Positions 9,129 to 18,486 of a stretch of 64,000 nt of DNA are shown here, piece by piece. Source of the DNA: Vulcanimicrobium sp035943995. GTDB taxonomy: Bacteria; Vulcanimicrobiota; Vulcanimicrobiia; Vulcanimicrobiales; Vulcanimicrobiaceae. How positions within the stretch are numbered: the stretch's first letter is position 1; each line of letters begins with the position of its first letter. The stretch is from the NCBI GenBank assembly GCA_035943995.1, contig DASZBS010000091.1:1-64000 (forward strand), read 5' to 3'. The position numbers and the translations under genes are program-made. The notes under the pieces were generated by a model that did not search any database, was not told where the DNA came from, and saw nothing but the letters and a program-made list of their open reading frames with translations.

Positions 9129-9184
9129 TGAGCCGCTGACCGTTAATAAGCGGGTCGTTGGTTCGAGTCCAACTCCGGGAGCCA
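9129..9184 (+). pseudogene. 3' remnant of a tRNA gene (closest to tRNA-Asn)
   Basis: The T-arm is intact: stem GTTGG (9157-9161), loop TTCGAGT, stem CCAAC (9169-9173), followed by TCCGGGA, discriminator G and an encoded CCA (9182-9184). The preceding bases resemble a tRNA-Asn anticodon arm with GTT anticodon, but position 33 is C instead of T and a G-A mismatch breaks the stem. No matching 5' acceptor strand (TCCCGGA) or D-arm exists upstream. Such 3' tRNA ends are typical attachment-site copies left by integration of a mobile element. Confidence 0.6.
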
Positions 9185-9194
9185 GATTCACGAG

Positions 9195-9226
9195 GAAAAG
9201 GCCGTCTCGGTTCAGGCGGCTTTTTC
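9195..9226 (+). terminator. Rho-independent terminator after the tRNA remnant
   Basis: A stem of about 11 pairs (including G-U pairs) formed by AAAAGGCCGTCT and AGGCGGCTTTTT with a short loop, followed by a T-rich run. It sits between the tRNA 3' end and the convergent serine hydrolase gene and could work in both directions. Confidence 0.65.
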
Positions 9227-9232
9227 TTTCTG

Positions 9233-11227
9233 CTACGTCGGCGTGAACACGTAGGTGTGCTGCCCGTCGCGCAGCGTGAGCGTGCGCGCGCCGCTGCCGA
9301 GCACGAACGCGAAACCCTGATTGCCGGGATCGATCGTGATGAACGACGTCGTACCGTCTTCGTTTTTGCGCGTCGCGATTCGGCTGGAGAAGGCTGTGAA
9401 TCGAAACGTCAGTCCGCCGGCGTCGCGGACGACGGTGATCGGTCCGAGGTCTGGATTCGTGTACGACGTGGCGAGCTGCGCGGCGGCATCGGCCGCTGCG
9501 GGCACCGTGATCCTCGCGCGCCGCACCGCGACCGACTCGAAGAGGAGCTTCGCGCCCGTTGCGACGTCTTCCGCGGCTTCCGGCGTGCCGTCGTACAGCA
9601 CCTCGAGGATGCGCCGCATGAACGGGTCGCGCATCCCAACCCCTTGATCGGCGTTGGTGAGGAACACTGCGCCCACCTGAGCATCCGGGAAGGCGTACCA
9701 GTCGCTGTGATAGCCGGCCAGGTCGCCGCCGTGGTGCACGATGGTGACGCCGTACGTGGCATCGCTCATGAGACCCATGCCGTACCAGCCGCTCTCGCCG
9801 ATCGCGACGGTCCGCTCGCGCCGCTGCAGGAGGCTCTTCTCCGAGACCAGCCGCCGGCCGTTCGGGAGGACGCCCCGAGTGAGCTCGTTCTCGACGTAGC
9901 GCGTCATGTCGTGCACCGACGACCAGGCGCCGCCCGCCGGACGGTATGGGGCGATCGCGTCGTCGATCGCGACGTTGTCCGGTGCCGTCTTCCCGTCGAC
10001 GTCGAATCCGTAGGGATCGGCGTGATCGCCCGCGCGTGCCTTCGCGGTGTCGAACGTCGTGCTCCGCATGCCGAGCGGATCGAACACCATCGTCTGCATC
10101 GCGCGGTCGTACGCGGCACCCATCTCCATGCTCGGGTACGCGACGTGTCCGCCGATGTAGCCCGCGGCGGTCGCCATCAGGTTGTTGTACTGGAACACCT
10201 CGCCGAATTTGCTGGTGGGCGCGGTTGCGGCGAGCAAGTCGAACGTCTTCGTCACCGGCGTCTGCGGCGTCGTCGTGAAGATCCACTCGAAGTCTTTGCG
10301 CGGAAGACCGGTGCACGCGCACACGAGGTGCTTCACGAGCACGCTCTTGGTCGTCGCTTCATCGCCCAACCGAAACGACGGGAAGACGTCGACCACCGGC
10401 TCGTCCCAACGGAGCTTCCCCTGATCGACGAGCTCCGCGAGGAGCAGCGTCGACATCCCTTTCGTGTTCGAGGCGACCATGAACAGCGTGTTCGCGTCGA
10501 CGGGCTGCGCCGTCGAGACATTGCGCACGCCGAACCCGCCTTCGAACACGACCTTGCCGTGATCGATGAGGGCGATCGCCGTGCCCGGCACGTGGAGTTG
10601 CTCCATCGCCGTCGTGATGAACGACTTTAGTGCCGCGATACGCTCCGGGGTCAAGCGGTGCGCCGTGCGCCCGGCGAACGTTTCGCGCACGTATCCGCCC
10701 GGCCGCATGCTTTCGACGATCAGGCCGACCTGCGCGCCGCGCTTCTCGAACGTCGCGCCGTTGCCCTCGAGGAGGAACACCGTCCACGTCGTGCCCTTAC
10801 GAAGCGCGTACGCTTGCACGGCGACGTGTTCGGCCGGCGACGTTTCGTAGCCGACGACCGTGATCGCATCCCATCCGTCACGCGCGGGCAGATCGTTCGC
10901 TCTCAAGACCGGCCGCTTGAACGACGGCTGGTACGCAAGCCAGGCGCGGGCGGCGGCGTCGCGTCCTGTCTGTGCGCCGGTGACATCGACCACGGCGACG
11001 TGAACGTCCCCTTCCGGTGCCGTCAGCACGGTCATCTGCCCGCCGCCGGCGACCGTCCACGACTTCGGCGCCGTGAACAGCGCGCCGGACGCCGTCTTCA
11101 ACGGCATGTCGGCAGAAAGAACGGTCGCGGGCGGGTCCGCGGCGCGCGCGGGCAGCGCGTTTGCGAGGAGGACTGCGGCGGCCGCAAAGGCCGCCACGCG
11201 CCGAACGAACGGCCGAACGATCATCAT
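9233..11227 (-). CDS. exported serine hydrolase, beta-lactamase/AmpC-like fold
   Basis: 664 residues. Signal peptide at 1-30 (AAAAVLLANALPARA). An N-terminal domain of about 150 residues of unknown role is followed by a class C beta-lactamase-type domain (about 195-540) with SxxK at S253-K256 (ASNTKGM), YNN at 347-349 and a late HHGGDLAGY box. The C-terminal part is a beta-rich domain often attached to such esterases and peptidases. The substrate (D-amino-acid peptide, beta-lactam or ester) cannot be read. ATG at 11225-11227 follows a GAGGAG ribosome site at 7 nt; a second ATG follows at once. Divergent from the depolymerase. Confidence 0.88.
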   Translation of the reverse strand: MMIVRPFVRRVAAFAAAAVLLANALPARAADPPATVLSADMPLKTASGALFTAPKSWTVAGGGQMTVLTAPEGDVHVAVVDVTGAQTGRDAAARAWLAYQPSFKRPVLRANDLPARDGWDAITVVGYETSPAEHVAVQAYALRKGTTWTVFLLEGNGATFEKRGAQVGLIVESMRPGGYVRETFAGRTAHRLTPERIAALKSFITTAMEQLHVPGTAIALIDHGKVVFEGGFGVRNVSTAQPVDANTLFMVASNTKGMSTLLLAELVDQGKLRWDEPVVDVFPSFRLGDEATTKSVLVKHLVCACTGLPRKDFEWIFTTTPQTPVTKTFDLLAATAPTSKFGEVFQYNNLMATAAGYIGGHVAYPSMEMGAAYDRAMQTMVFDPLGMRSTTFDTAKARAGDHADPYGFDVDGKTAPDNVAIDDAIAPYRPAGGAWSSVHDMTRYVENELTRGVLPNGRRLVSEKSLLQRRERTVAIGESGWYGMGLMSDATYGVTIVHHGGDLAGYHSDWYAFPDAQVGAVFLTNADQGVGMRDPFMRRILEVLYDGTPEAAEDVATGAKLLFESVAVRRARITVPAAADAAAQLATSYTNPDLGPITVVRDAGGLTFRFTAFSSRIATRKNEDGTTSFITIDPGNQGFAFVLGSGARTLTLRDGQHTYVFTPT

Positions 11228-11437
11228 CAAAATTCTCCTCGGGGCCGCGTTACTACGGCCGGCGCCGGTCTGTTTCAGCGTGCGACGCGTTCGAGAACGG
11301 GCGATCGATCCATGCGCCGGATCGTGCGTGATTTGACAACCGGGAACGAGGCAGCGCGCAGCGGTGAGCGCAGGAACGCCTGGTGCTCCTTGGGTATCAG
11401 GCGGACATACTCGCCGGAATGCCTGGAGGTCTTCACG

Positions 11438-12595
11438 ATGCGTCGAGCCCCGTGGTTCGGAGTCGCCCTCTCTCTTGCCGCGTGCGTAATGGCAGCTGGA
11501 TGCGGCGGGGGCGGCGGTTCGAGGCAGAGCGCGCCGCCGGTGCCGCTCGTGCCCGACAGCGCGGTTCGCAGTGCCGCTTCGGTGCCGATCCCGACGCCGA
11601 CCCCGATCCCGGGTGTCCAGCGGCTGCGCAGGCTCGAGATCGACCGCGACAAGGTGTTCATTGCAGGGATCTCGTCGGGCGGCTTCTTCGGCGTGCAGAT
11701 GCACGTCGCGTACTCCAGGACGTTCAAAGGTGCGGCGATCTACGCCGGCGGCGTGTATCACTGCGCGAACGACAGCGTCGTGCTCGCGCTGACCCAGTGT
11801 GGCGGCATCGGCTTGTACCAGAGCACGCTCGCGGCATCCGAGGCGTATCTCGATCTGCAATCGGCGGCCGGAACGATCGACAACGAACGCAACCTGCGCG
11901 AGCAGCCGGTGTACTTGTGGTCCGGCACCCAGGACGCCCTCGTCAAGCAGCAAGAGATGAACGATCTCGAAAGCGAGTACCGGCACTACGGCGCCGACAT
12001 CGTCGAATACGACAACGCGTTTCCGGCCGCGCACGGGTGGGAGTCGCCCGACGGCGAGCTCGCATGCGGCACGCAAGGCAGTCCGTACATGATCTCGTGC
12101 GCGTCGGGATCGCACGCGTACGACTCGGAGCGCACGTGGCTCGAAGGATTCTTCGGCCATCTGCATCCGCGCAACGGCGGATCGCTCAAGGGCAAGCTGG
12201 TCAACTTCGACCAGACCGAATTCGGCGCCGCTGCGACCAACTCGATGGACACGAACGGCTACGCCTTCGTCCCCGACCGCTGCTCCGACGACCACCGCTG
12301 CGGTTTGGTCGTCGCGTTCCACGGCTGCCTCCAGACGCAGGCGGACATCGGCACGAAGTTCGTCACCGAGTCCGGCATCGACGAATGGGCCGACACCAAC
12401 GGCATCGTCGTGCTCTACCCGTACGCCGTCAAGTCGTCGACCGTCCCGTACAATCCGCAAGGCTGCTGGGACTGGTGGGGCTACGACGATCCCAACTACG
12501 CGCTCAAGAGCGGGACGCAGGCGTCGATCGTCTACAAAATGGTGCAGCGCGTGATGGGCGGCCGCTCGGAGGATCGCCACGACGACGACCGCTGA
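11438..12595 (+). CDS. extracellular poly(3-hydroxybutyrate) depolymerase, lipoprotein, type 2 catalytic domain
   Basis: 385 residues. A lipoprotein signal ends at C22 (VMAAGC) followed by a glycine run. The lipase box is GISSGG with S79 as nucleophile; an Asp candidate lies in WSGTQDALV and the His in AAHGWESPDG. The oxyanion-hole element AFHGCLQTQADIG comes after the triad, the order seen in type 2 catalytic domains. The end carries the family stretch NPQGCWDWWGYDDPNY. It would cleave PHB outside the cytoplasm, anchored in a membrane. ATG at 11438 has GGAGGT 7 nt upstream. It complements the intracellular depolymerase and PhaB of this window. Confidence 0.85.
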   Translation: MRRAPWFGVALSLAACVMAAGCGGGGGSRQSAPPVPLVPDSAVRSAASVPIPTPTPIPGVQRLRRLEIDRDKVFIAGISSGGFFGVQMHVAYSRTFKGAAIYAGGVYHCANDSVVLALTQCGGIGLYQSTLAASEAYLDLQSAAGTIDNERNLREQPVYLWSGTQDALVKQQEMNDLESEYRHYGADIVEYDNAFPAAHGWESPDGELACGTQGSPYMISCASGSHAYDSERTWLEGFFGHLHPRNGGSLKGKLVNFDQTEFGAAATNSMDTNGYAFVPDRCSDDHRCGLVVAFHGCLQTQADIGTKFVTESGIDEWADTNGIVVLYPYAVKSSTVPYNPQGCWDWWGYDDPNYALKSGTQASIVYKMVQRVMGGRSEDRHDDDR

Positions 12596-12617
12596 GGCAG
12601 CCGTCTTGCGCAACTAG

Positions 12618-13616
12618 TCAGCGGATCCCGACGACGCGGCCCGCGCTAAAATCGTACGTGCCGAAATCCGGCGCGAGCGGACGGCGGTTCGGGACGTCGA
12701 GCCACAGTCGCAGCATGTGCCGCTTGCGCTCCGGCTCGTCGTAGTCGTCGTATCCGGTGCGGTCGTGCAGCGTCACGTAGCTGTTGAGCAGCTGGAGATC
12801 GCCGGGCTCGAGATCCATCGCGAGCGTGTGCCGTTCGCAGACGTCGTAGAAGGTATCGATCGCTTCGGCTTGCGCGGCGTTGAGCGGGCGGCCGACGCGG
12901 TCTTGCCCCGCGCGAATGTACGTCGCGTTCGCACCGCAGCTCAGCGCGCCGCCGTGATAGCTGTATACCGGCCGGTAGTACACCGGCGGCTCGCCTTCGT
13001 GTTCCTCGCCGCGCAGGTCGATCGCGAACGGCGTGTAGAGCGTGCCGAGGTGCCACGGCGTGCGTTCGAGTAAGTCGTTGTACACACGCATCGAGCTGAC
13101 CACGCGGCTGATCCCGCCGGACTTCGCTTTGTTCACGCACAGCAAGCCGACGACGTCGCAGCGGTCGACGTGCAGGCTCTGCGCCGCCCGCGTTTGGTAC
13201 CCGCGCGCGTGCGGATCGCTCAGCTCCTTGCCCTCGTCGCGCACGTGCCCGACCAAATCGCCGCGCGCGTTCTGCGGGATCGCGCGGCCGAGGTACGTGC
13301 CGATCCCCCACAACGCGCGCGCGGTTTCGAGCACGCCCCAGCGCGCCACCGGCAGCCCGCGCAGCACGTACATCCCGCGCCCGTTTTCGAGCTGCTCGCT
13401 AATGCGCGCGAGCCGCGTCGCCAACGCAGGCAGCGGAAAATCGTCGCGACCGGTGTGCTCGACGATCGGGCGCCGTTCGCGCGCGACGGCCAACGCCGCG
13501 TCGAGCTCGCGCACGTCGCCGTCGCTCACGCGGTAGGTCCACGACTCGTCCGCCGTCAGCTCCGGGCCGCTCCAGGCGACGGGGCCGCGAACGGGCTCGG
13601 TGAGGATCGCGCCCAT
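12618..13616 (-). CDS. TauD/TfdA-family Fe(II)/2-oxoglutarate dioxygenase
   Basis: 332 residues. The metal triad is H149-x-D151 in SLHVDRCD and H284 in VTLHDRTGY; R303 in HMLRLWL is placed to bind 2-oxoglutarate. It resembles TauD-superfamily proteins annotated as taurine catabolism dioxygenase, though the substrate cannot be read. It is transcribed away from an SsuA/NMT1-type binding protein with 66 nt between the starts, which supports a role in using sulfonate or similar organic acids. The ATG (13614-13616) has only a weak ribosome site. Confidence 0.85.
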   Translation of the reverse strand: MGAILTEPVRGPVAWSGPELTADESWTYRVSDGDVRELDAALAVARERRPIVEHTGRDDFPLPALATRLARISEQLENGRGMYVLRGLPVARWGVLETARALWGIGTYLGRAIPQNARGDLVGHVRDEGKELSDPHARGYQTRAAQSLHVDRCDVVGLLCVNKAKSGGISRVVSSMRVYNDLLERTPWHLGTLYTPFAIDLRGEEHEGEPPVYYRPVYSYHGGALSCGANATYIRAGQDRVGRPLNAAQAEAIDTFYDVCERHTLAMDLEPGDLQLLNSYVTLHDRTGYDDYDEPERKRHMLRLWLDVPNRRPLAPDFGTYDFSAGRVVGIR

Positions 13617-13682
13617 GAGGAGGCCTTCGCAACCGGCGAAACAATTCTCTTCCCGGGTATCGCCGCTCCGGAGGGTTTCGTC

Positions 13683-14663
13683 ATGACGTTGCGCCGTACG
13701 CTGTTCTCGGTCGCTGCCGCGTTGGCCGTCAGCGCCCTCGCCGCTGGGCCTGTCCCCGCCGCGAGCGATGCGCCGCCGTCCGTGACGATCGCCTATCAGC
13801 CGGGCATCGGCTACTCGACGCTGATCATCGTCAAGCAGCTCGGCGTGCTCGAGAAACGCTTTCCGGGCACCAAGTTCGACTGGCGCGTGCTCACCAACGG
13901 CGATGCGATCCGCGACGGCATCCTCGCCGGGCAAATTCAAATCGGCGCGGGCGGCAACGGTCCGTTCCTCATCGGCTGGGACCGCGGCGTCGGCTACAAG
14001 CTGATCGCGCCGATGAACGTGATGAACTTGTGGATGGTCGCGCGCGCCGACGAGCCGAACATCAAGACGATCAAGGACATCCCGCTCAACGCGAAGATCG
14101 GCATGCCCTCGCCCGACGCGGTGCAGGCGATCGCGCTGCGCAAGGCCGCCCAAGAGATGTTCGGCGACGCGCACAAGTTCGACACGAACATCGTCGCGAT
14201 CCAGCACCCGCTCGGCGTGCAGGCGATGGCCGCCAAGCAGCTCGAGCTGCACATGAGCGCCCCGCCGTTCCAGCAGCAGGAAGTCGAAGCGGGCGGCCAC
14301 GTGGTGTTCCGCAGCTTCCTGGCGTTCGGGCGGAGCACGTTCAACAGCGTCTACACGACCGAGAACTTCGCCAAGCAGTATCCCGTGCTCGCGAAAGCGA
14401 TGTTCGACGAGCTGCGCAGCGCGACGAACATGCTCAACAGAGATCCGGATCAGGCCGCCGCGCTGCTTTCGAAGGACGCGGACGGCAAGACGCCGGCGTC
14501 GAAATTCAAGGGCTGGATCACCGGACCGGACGTGTCCTGGGACATGACGCCGCACGCGTTCTTGCGCACGGCGGCGTTCATGAAAGAGATCGGGATGCTG
14601 AACAAGGCGCCGGCGAACGTGCGCGAGCTGGAGCTGCCGCTGCTCAACGGCAAAGGTGACTGA
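13683..14663 (+). CDS. ABC transporter substrate-binding protein, SsuA/NMT1/THI5-like
   Basis: 326 residues with a signal peptide (SVAAALAVSALAAGPVPAA). The mature start VTIAYQPGIGYSTLIIVKQLG and the motif GDAIRDGILAGQIQIGAGG are typical of the nitrate/sulfonate/thiamine-precursor periplasmic-binding group (fold type II). No permease or ATPase gene follows, so it is an orphan or works with components elsewhere. ATG at 13683 has a GGAGG site 8 nt upstream. The divergent TauD-like gene points to an organosulfur or related substrate; this is inferred. Confidence 0.88.
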   Translation: MTLRRTLFSVAAALAVSALAAGPVPAASDAPPSVTIAYQPGIGYSTLIIVKQLGVLEKRFPGTKFDWRVLTNGDAIRDGILAGQIQIGAGGNGPFLIGWDRGVGYKLIAPMNVMNLWMVARADEPNIKTIKDIPLNAKIGMPSPDAVQAIALRKAAQEMFGDAHKFDTNIVAIQHPLGVQAMAAKQLELHMSAPPFQQQEVEAGGHVVFRSFLAFGRSTFNSVYTTENFAKQYPVLAKAMFDELRSATNMLNRDPDQAAALLSKDADGKTPASKFKGWITGPDVSWDMTPHAFLRTAAFMKEIGMLNKAPANVRELELPLLNGKGD

Positions 14664-14687
14664 CGCGTCCGCTCTCTCGGGGCCGCG

Positions 14688-15221
14688 GTGACTCGAATCG
14701 CCGGCGAGGCGGAGCTCGCGTCCAAGCATTCGGCGGTCGACCAGGACGGCGGGTTGCGGGGCGTGCCGATCGACGGTGTTCGTTTCCGGCCCGCGCGACC
14801 GGTGCCGCACCAGGACGGGTACCTGACTGAAGTTGCGCGCGCGGGCTGGGACGTTATGGAATCGCCGATCGTGCAGGTGCACGTCACGACGACGTTCCCG
14901 GATCGCATCCGTGCGTGGGGCATCCACCGAGCCGTCACCGACCGGCTGTTCGTCGTCGCCGGCCTCGTGAAGATCGTGATCTTCGACGGACGTGAAACGT
15001 CGCCGACGTTCGGCCGGATCAACGAGTTCGTGGTCGGCGAACGCAACCCGGGGCTGCTCGTGATCCCGCCCGACCTCTACCACGGCTGGAAGAACATCGG
15101 CCCCGCGGAGTCCGTCATCATCAACATGCCGGACACGCCGTACGACTACGACGCTCCGGACGGGCGCCATCTGGCCTGGGATTCCGATGCGGCGCTGCGC
15201 ATCATCCCCTATGTCTGGTAG
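14688..15221 (+). CDS. dTDP-4-dehydrorhamnose 3,5-epimerase-like cupin (RmlC family)
   Basis: 177 residues of RmlC-type cupin: VDQDGGLRGVPIDGVRFRP start, IRAWGIHRAVTDRLFVVAG strand set (the His is the family's catalytic candidate), LVIPPDLYHGWKNIG and a closing PDTPYDYDAPDG. True RmlC acts in dTDP-rhamnose synthesis, but no rmlA, B or D genes are present here, so the sugar is unknown. GTG start at 14688, 24 nt after the previous gene. The end overlaps the glycosyltransferase by 11 nt, which argues for a shared role in surface glycan synthesis. Confidence 0.82.
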   Translation: MTRIAGEAELASKHSAVDQDGGLRGVPIDGVRFRPARPVPHQDGYLTEVARAGWDVMESPIVQVHVTTTFPDRIRAWGIHRAVTDRLFVVAGLVKIVIFDGRETSPTFGRINEFVVGERNPGLLVIPPDLYHGWKNIGPAESVIINMPDTPYDYDAPDGRHLAWDSDAALRIIPYVW

Positions 15222-16575
15222 CGCACCGCTCTTTTCCGTCGTCGTCGCCACCTATAACCGGGGCCGCCACATCGAACCCACGCTGCAGTCGGCGTTGGAG
15301 CAACGTTTCCGCGACTTCGAGGTGATCGTCGTCGGCGACGGCTGCACCGACGACACGATGGACGTCGTGCGGTCGTTCGGGTCGCCGCGAATATCGGCGT
15401 ACGAGCTGGCGACGAACAGCGGCAGCCAGAGCGCGCCCAACAACGCGGGGATCGCGCATGCGCGAGGGAGATATATCGCGTATCTCGGTCACGACGACGT
15501 GTGGCAGCCCGATCATCTGGCCGCCATCGCGGACGTCGTTGCGCGAGGCGGTGCGCCCGACGTCGTCGCGAGCGGCTGTGTGTTTCACGGGCCCCCGAAC
15601 AGCGGGATCTCGTTCGTCACGGGCCTCTTAGACGACGAGCACCCCGCGTCCGAGCATTTTCTGCCTCCGTCCGCGCTCGCGCATACGCGCGAGCTCGTCG
15701 AGCGGATCGGGCGGTGGCGCCAGCCGGGTCGCGTTTCCGCGCCGGTCGATTGCGACGTCATGCTGCGCGCGCTGCGTGCCGGCGCGACGTTTGCGTCGAC
15801 AGGACGAATCACCGTGCACAAGTACGCGGCCGGCCATCGGTATCTCTCGTATTTGCGACCAGAATCCGCGGAACAGCGGGCGATGCTGTGGAGCGGGCGC
15901 AGCTTTGCGGCCGCGGACACGTGCGATTTTCTCGTGGCCGCCGCGCGCCGGCAAGATCGCTACATGACGATGACCTATCTCGATTACGGGCTGCAGAAGC
16001 CGGGCCATCTGTACCGGGAGAATCGTTCCAACAAAGGCCTGCGGCGGCCACGGCTCCGCGCGCTGACGAAAAAGACCGTGCTCGCGCAGACCGCGGAGCC
16101 GCGCGGTCTCGACTGGCACGCGCTCGAGCAATCCGTGCGGCCGTACCGTTGGTCCGGGCCGAACCCGAAGCCGCGCCTCCTGATCCCGTTCAAGGGCGAT
16201 TGCAACGCGCGCCTCACGCTCCACATACTCGCCGGCACGCCTGACGAGGTGTTGGATGCGATCTCGTTCGACCGCGACGGCGAGACGCTACCCCACGTCG
16301 TGATCGCCGCTCCGCCGCAGGGCGCGCGGATCGAGGTCGAGCTGCCGCTGGATGCCGGCGATTACTCCGTGCTGGGCATCACCACGACGCGCATGGTTCG
16401 GCCGGCGGACCGCGTCGCCGGCGGCGACACGCGCGTGCTCGGCATCGCGCTCGGTGACGTCGAGATCGAGCCCACGTGCGCACGATCCGTCGTGCCGGCG
16501 GCCGGAACCTCGCATCGTGCGGTTTCGCACATCATGCGCAGGGTCCGGCCGCGACGGAAGCAAACCGGCGCGTGA
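15211..16575 (+). CDS. family 2 glycosyltransferase
   Basis: 454 residues. The GT-A domain starts at once (FSVVVATYNRGRHIEPTLQS) with nucleotide-binding D43 in VIVVGDGCTDDT and the metal-binding GHDD (D95/D96). The C-terminal 250 residues are unlike standard GT2 enzymes and are rich in Arg; their role is unknown. ATG at 15211 lies inside the end of the RmlC-like gene. One nucleotide separates its stop from the next start, so cupin, transferase and protease form an operon. Confidence 0.85.
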   Translation: MSGSAPLFSVVVATYNRGRHIEPTLQSALEQRFRDFEVIVVGDGCTDDTMDVVRSFGSPRISAYELATNSGSQSAPNNAGIAHARGRYIAYLGHDDVWQPDHLAAIADVVARGGAPDVVASGCVFHGPPNSGISFVTGLLDDEHPASEHFLPPSALAHTRELVERIGRWRQPGRVSAPVDCDVMLRALRAGATFASTGRITVHKYAAGHRYLSYLRPESAEQRAMLWSGRSFAAADTCDFLVAAARRQDRYMTMTYLDYGLQKPGHLYRENRSNKGLRRPRLRALTKKTVLAQTAEPRGLDWHALEQSVRPYRWSGPNPKPRLLIPFKGDCNARLTLHILAGTPDEVLDAISFDRDGETLPHVVIAAPPQGARIEVELPLDAGDYSVLGITTTRMVRPADRVAGGDTRVLGIALGDVEIEPTCARSVVPAAGTSHRAVSHIMRRVRPRRKQTGA

Positions 16576-16576
16576 A

Positions 16577-18397
16577 ATGGCAGCGGTGCGAGCGCGCGTC
16601 CCGGCGCGGATCACGTTCGAAGCGGCGTTCTTAGCGCTGCTCGGGATCGCGTTCCCGACCCTGTTCGGGATCGCGGTCGCCGTGGCCGGCGTGGCCTTCA
16701 TCCTGATCGTCAAGCTCTTCGCGATCTTTCTCCTCAAGGTGCTGTGGCTGCTCGTGTTCCCGCTGTTCGCAGCGCTGCGCGGGTTGTGGAGCGCGCGAGC
16801 GGCGCCGGAATACGGCGAAGAGCTCGTCGCCGCGCAATCTCCGGAGCTGTTCGCAACGATCGAACGGTTGCGCACGGCTGCCAAAGCCGGCCGGATCCAC
16901 GGCGTCTATCTGACCGGCGACCTCAATGCGGCGATGGTGCAGACGCCGCGTCGCGGGCTATTCGGGGGACTTCGCAACCAGCTCTGGCTCGGGTTGCCGT
17001 TGATGGCAACGATGGACGAAGCGCATTTCACCGCGGCGCTCGCGCACGAGATCGGTCATCTCGCACGCCGCCACGGCAGCTTCCACGCGCGCATCTACGC
17101 GCTGCGGCAAACGCTCGACATCATGGTGGAGGACCTGGCTGAACACGGCTCGTGGCTCGTGTTTCCGATCGTCGCCTTCTATCGCGTTTTCACGCCGCGC
17201 TTCGACCGCGTGACGCTGGAGCTCTCGCGTGCGGTGGAGTACGAAGCGGACGCCGAAGCGGCGGACGCGGTCGGAGCGCAAACCGCGGCCGAGTCCCTCG
17301 TCGTGCTGCACGGGATCGCATCGTATTCCGAAGCGGAGGTGTGGCCGCAGATTTTCAAGCGCGCGAACGACGAGGCGGAGCCGCCCGCCGATGTGTATGC
17401 CTCGTTCACCGAGTTCGTCCGCCGGCCGATCGTCGACGTCCACCGCTTCGTGAGCGAAGCGCTGGGGCAGCAGACGTCGCCCGGTGACACGCACCCGGCG
17501 CTCGTCGACCGGTTGCGTAACCTCGGCTTCGCGCCCGCCGATCTCGAGCACGCGCTCGACGGCTACGCGCTGCGCGGGCCCAGCGCGGCCGACGTCTTTC
17601 TCGGCGGGGCGGCGGAGCAACGGCGCGCGGTCGCGGCAGCGTGGCGCGACACGGTGCGCCCGCATTGGCTCGAAGCGCACACGCAGGCCGTGGCGCTGCG
17701 CACGCAGTTCGACGAGCTCGACGCGCTCGGCGATGCGGCGGACGTGGATCAGCGCCGCGCTCGTGCGCTCGCGGCGGCGCGGCTGGGCCGCTCGGACGCG
17801 GGCGACCTGCTGTCGGCCGCCGCGGCATCGGCGCCCGACGATGCGGAGCTGGCGTTTCGGGCCGGCGAGGTTCTCGCGGGCCGCGATGACGAGCGCGGGG
17901 TCGCGTTGCTCGAGCGCGCGATGCGCCTCGACCCGTTCGCAACGTTCGGCGCCGCCGCTGCCGCGCGCGCGTTCTACCTGCGCCGCGCCGACCGCGAGCG
18001 AGCCGCGGCGTTCGAAACACGCCTCCGGGACTTCAACGTGGAGCTGCAACTGGCGGCGGAAGAACGCCGCGTCTTCACCGGGAACGAGCCGATCGCGCCG
18101 CACGGCCTTTCGAACGACGAGCTCGCGCCCGTGCGGCACGCCGTCGACCTGCCCGACATCGAGGGGGTCTATCTCGCGCGCCGCCGGCTCGCCCATCTCC
18201 CGGCTCGGCCGCATTTCGTCCTGGGGGTGCAGCGGCGCAAGACCAAGTACGGCTCGTCCGACGACAACATCGCGACCGTGGTCAAGAGCGACTTGACGTC
18301 GTTCCCGCACGCCGTTTCGGTGATCGTCTCCACGCGGGCTGCCCACCCCGCGATCGCGGCATTACGCGATTGCGACGGCACCGCCGTGGCGTTATGA
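16577..18397 (+). CDS. M48-family membrane metalloprotease with long C-terminal helical region
   Basis: 606 residues. Two hydrophobic segments (about 15-65) precede an M48 peptidase domain with HEIGH at 157-161 (two zinc-binding His and the catalytic Glu) and a third ligand candidate Glu in AVEYEADAEAAD. The usual NxxVxxxxGxxxLGLP-like strand is seen as RNQLWLGLPLM. Residues about 350-606 form a helical, TPR-like tail. M48 members clear misfolded membrane or envelope proteins. ATG lies 1 nt after the glycosyltransferase stop. Confidence 0.85.
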   Translation: MAAVRARVPARITFEAAFLALLGIAFPTLFGIAVAVAGVAFILIVKLFAIFLLKVLWLLVFPLFAALRGLWSARAAPEYGEELVAAQSPELFATIERLRTAAKAGRIHGVYLTGDLNAAMVQTPRRGLFGGLRNQLWLGLPLMATMDEAHFTAALAHEIGHLARRHGSFHARIYALRQTLDIMVEDLAEHGSWLVFPIVAFYRVFTPRFDRVTLELSRAVEYEADAEAADAVGAQTAAESLVVLHGIASYSEAEVWPQIFKRANDEAEPPADVYASFTEFVRRPIVDVHRFVSEALGQQTSPGDTHPALVDRLRNLGFAPADLEHALDGYALRGPSAADVFLGGAAEQRRAVAAAWRDTVRPHWLEAHTQAVALRTQFDELDALGDAADVDQRRARALAAARLGRSDAGDLLSAAAASAPDDAELAFRAGEVLAGRDDERGVALLERAMRLDPFATFGAAAAARAFYLRRADRERAAAFETRLRDFNVELQLAAEERRVFTGNEPIAPHGLSNDELAPVRHAVDLPDIEGVYLARRRLAHLPARPHFVLGVQRRKTKYGSSDDNIATVVKSDLTSFPHAVSVIVSTRAAHPAIAALRDCDGTAVAL

Positions 18398-18486
18398 ACG
18401 CGAAGCGATGAACGCCGCGATCTGAGGCGGCGTGCGACGAGGTAGCGGATCAAATAGCAGGCCGCGGTCGGGCACGTTCGGCGCGC

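Noticed and set aside
9114..9184. Peptide-coding frame reading GVGLEPTTRLLTV on the minus strand
   Set aside because: This is the well-known artefact of translating a tRNA 3' end in antisense; it marks the tRNA remnant, not a protein.
11228..12613. Open minus-strand frame joined to the front of the serine hydrolase, giving a protein of over 1100 residues
   Set aside because: It lies antisense to the depolymerase gene, lacks a ribosome site, and the real start at 11227 has GAGGAG and a signal peptide.
18409..18426. 18-nt GATGAACGCCGCGATCTG repeated at 19482-19499, with a short frame reading PPQIAAFIASRS near the end of phaZ-like sequence
   Set aside because: Suggests a copied phaZ tail, but upstream residues do not match PhaZ, so chance in biased codons is as likely.
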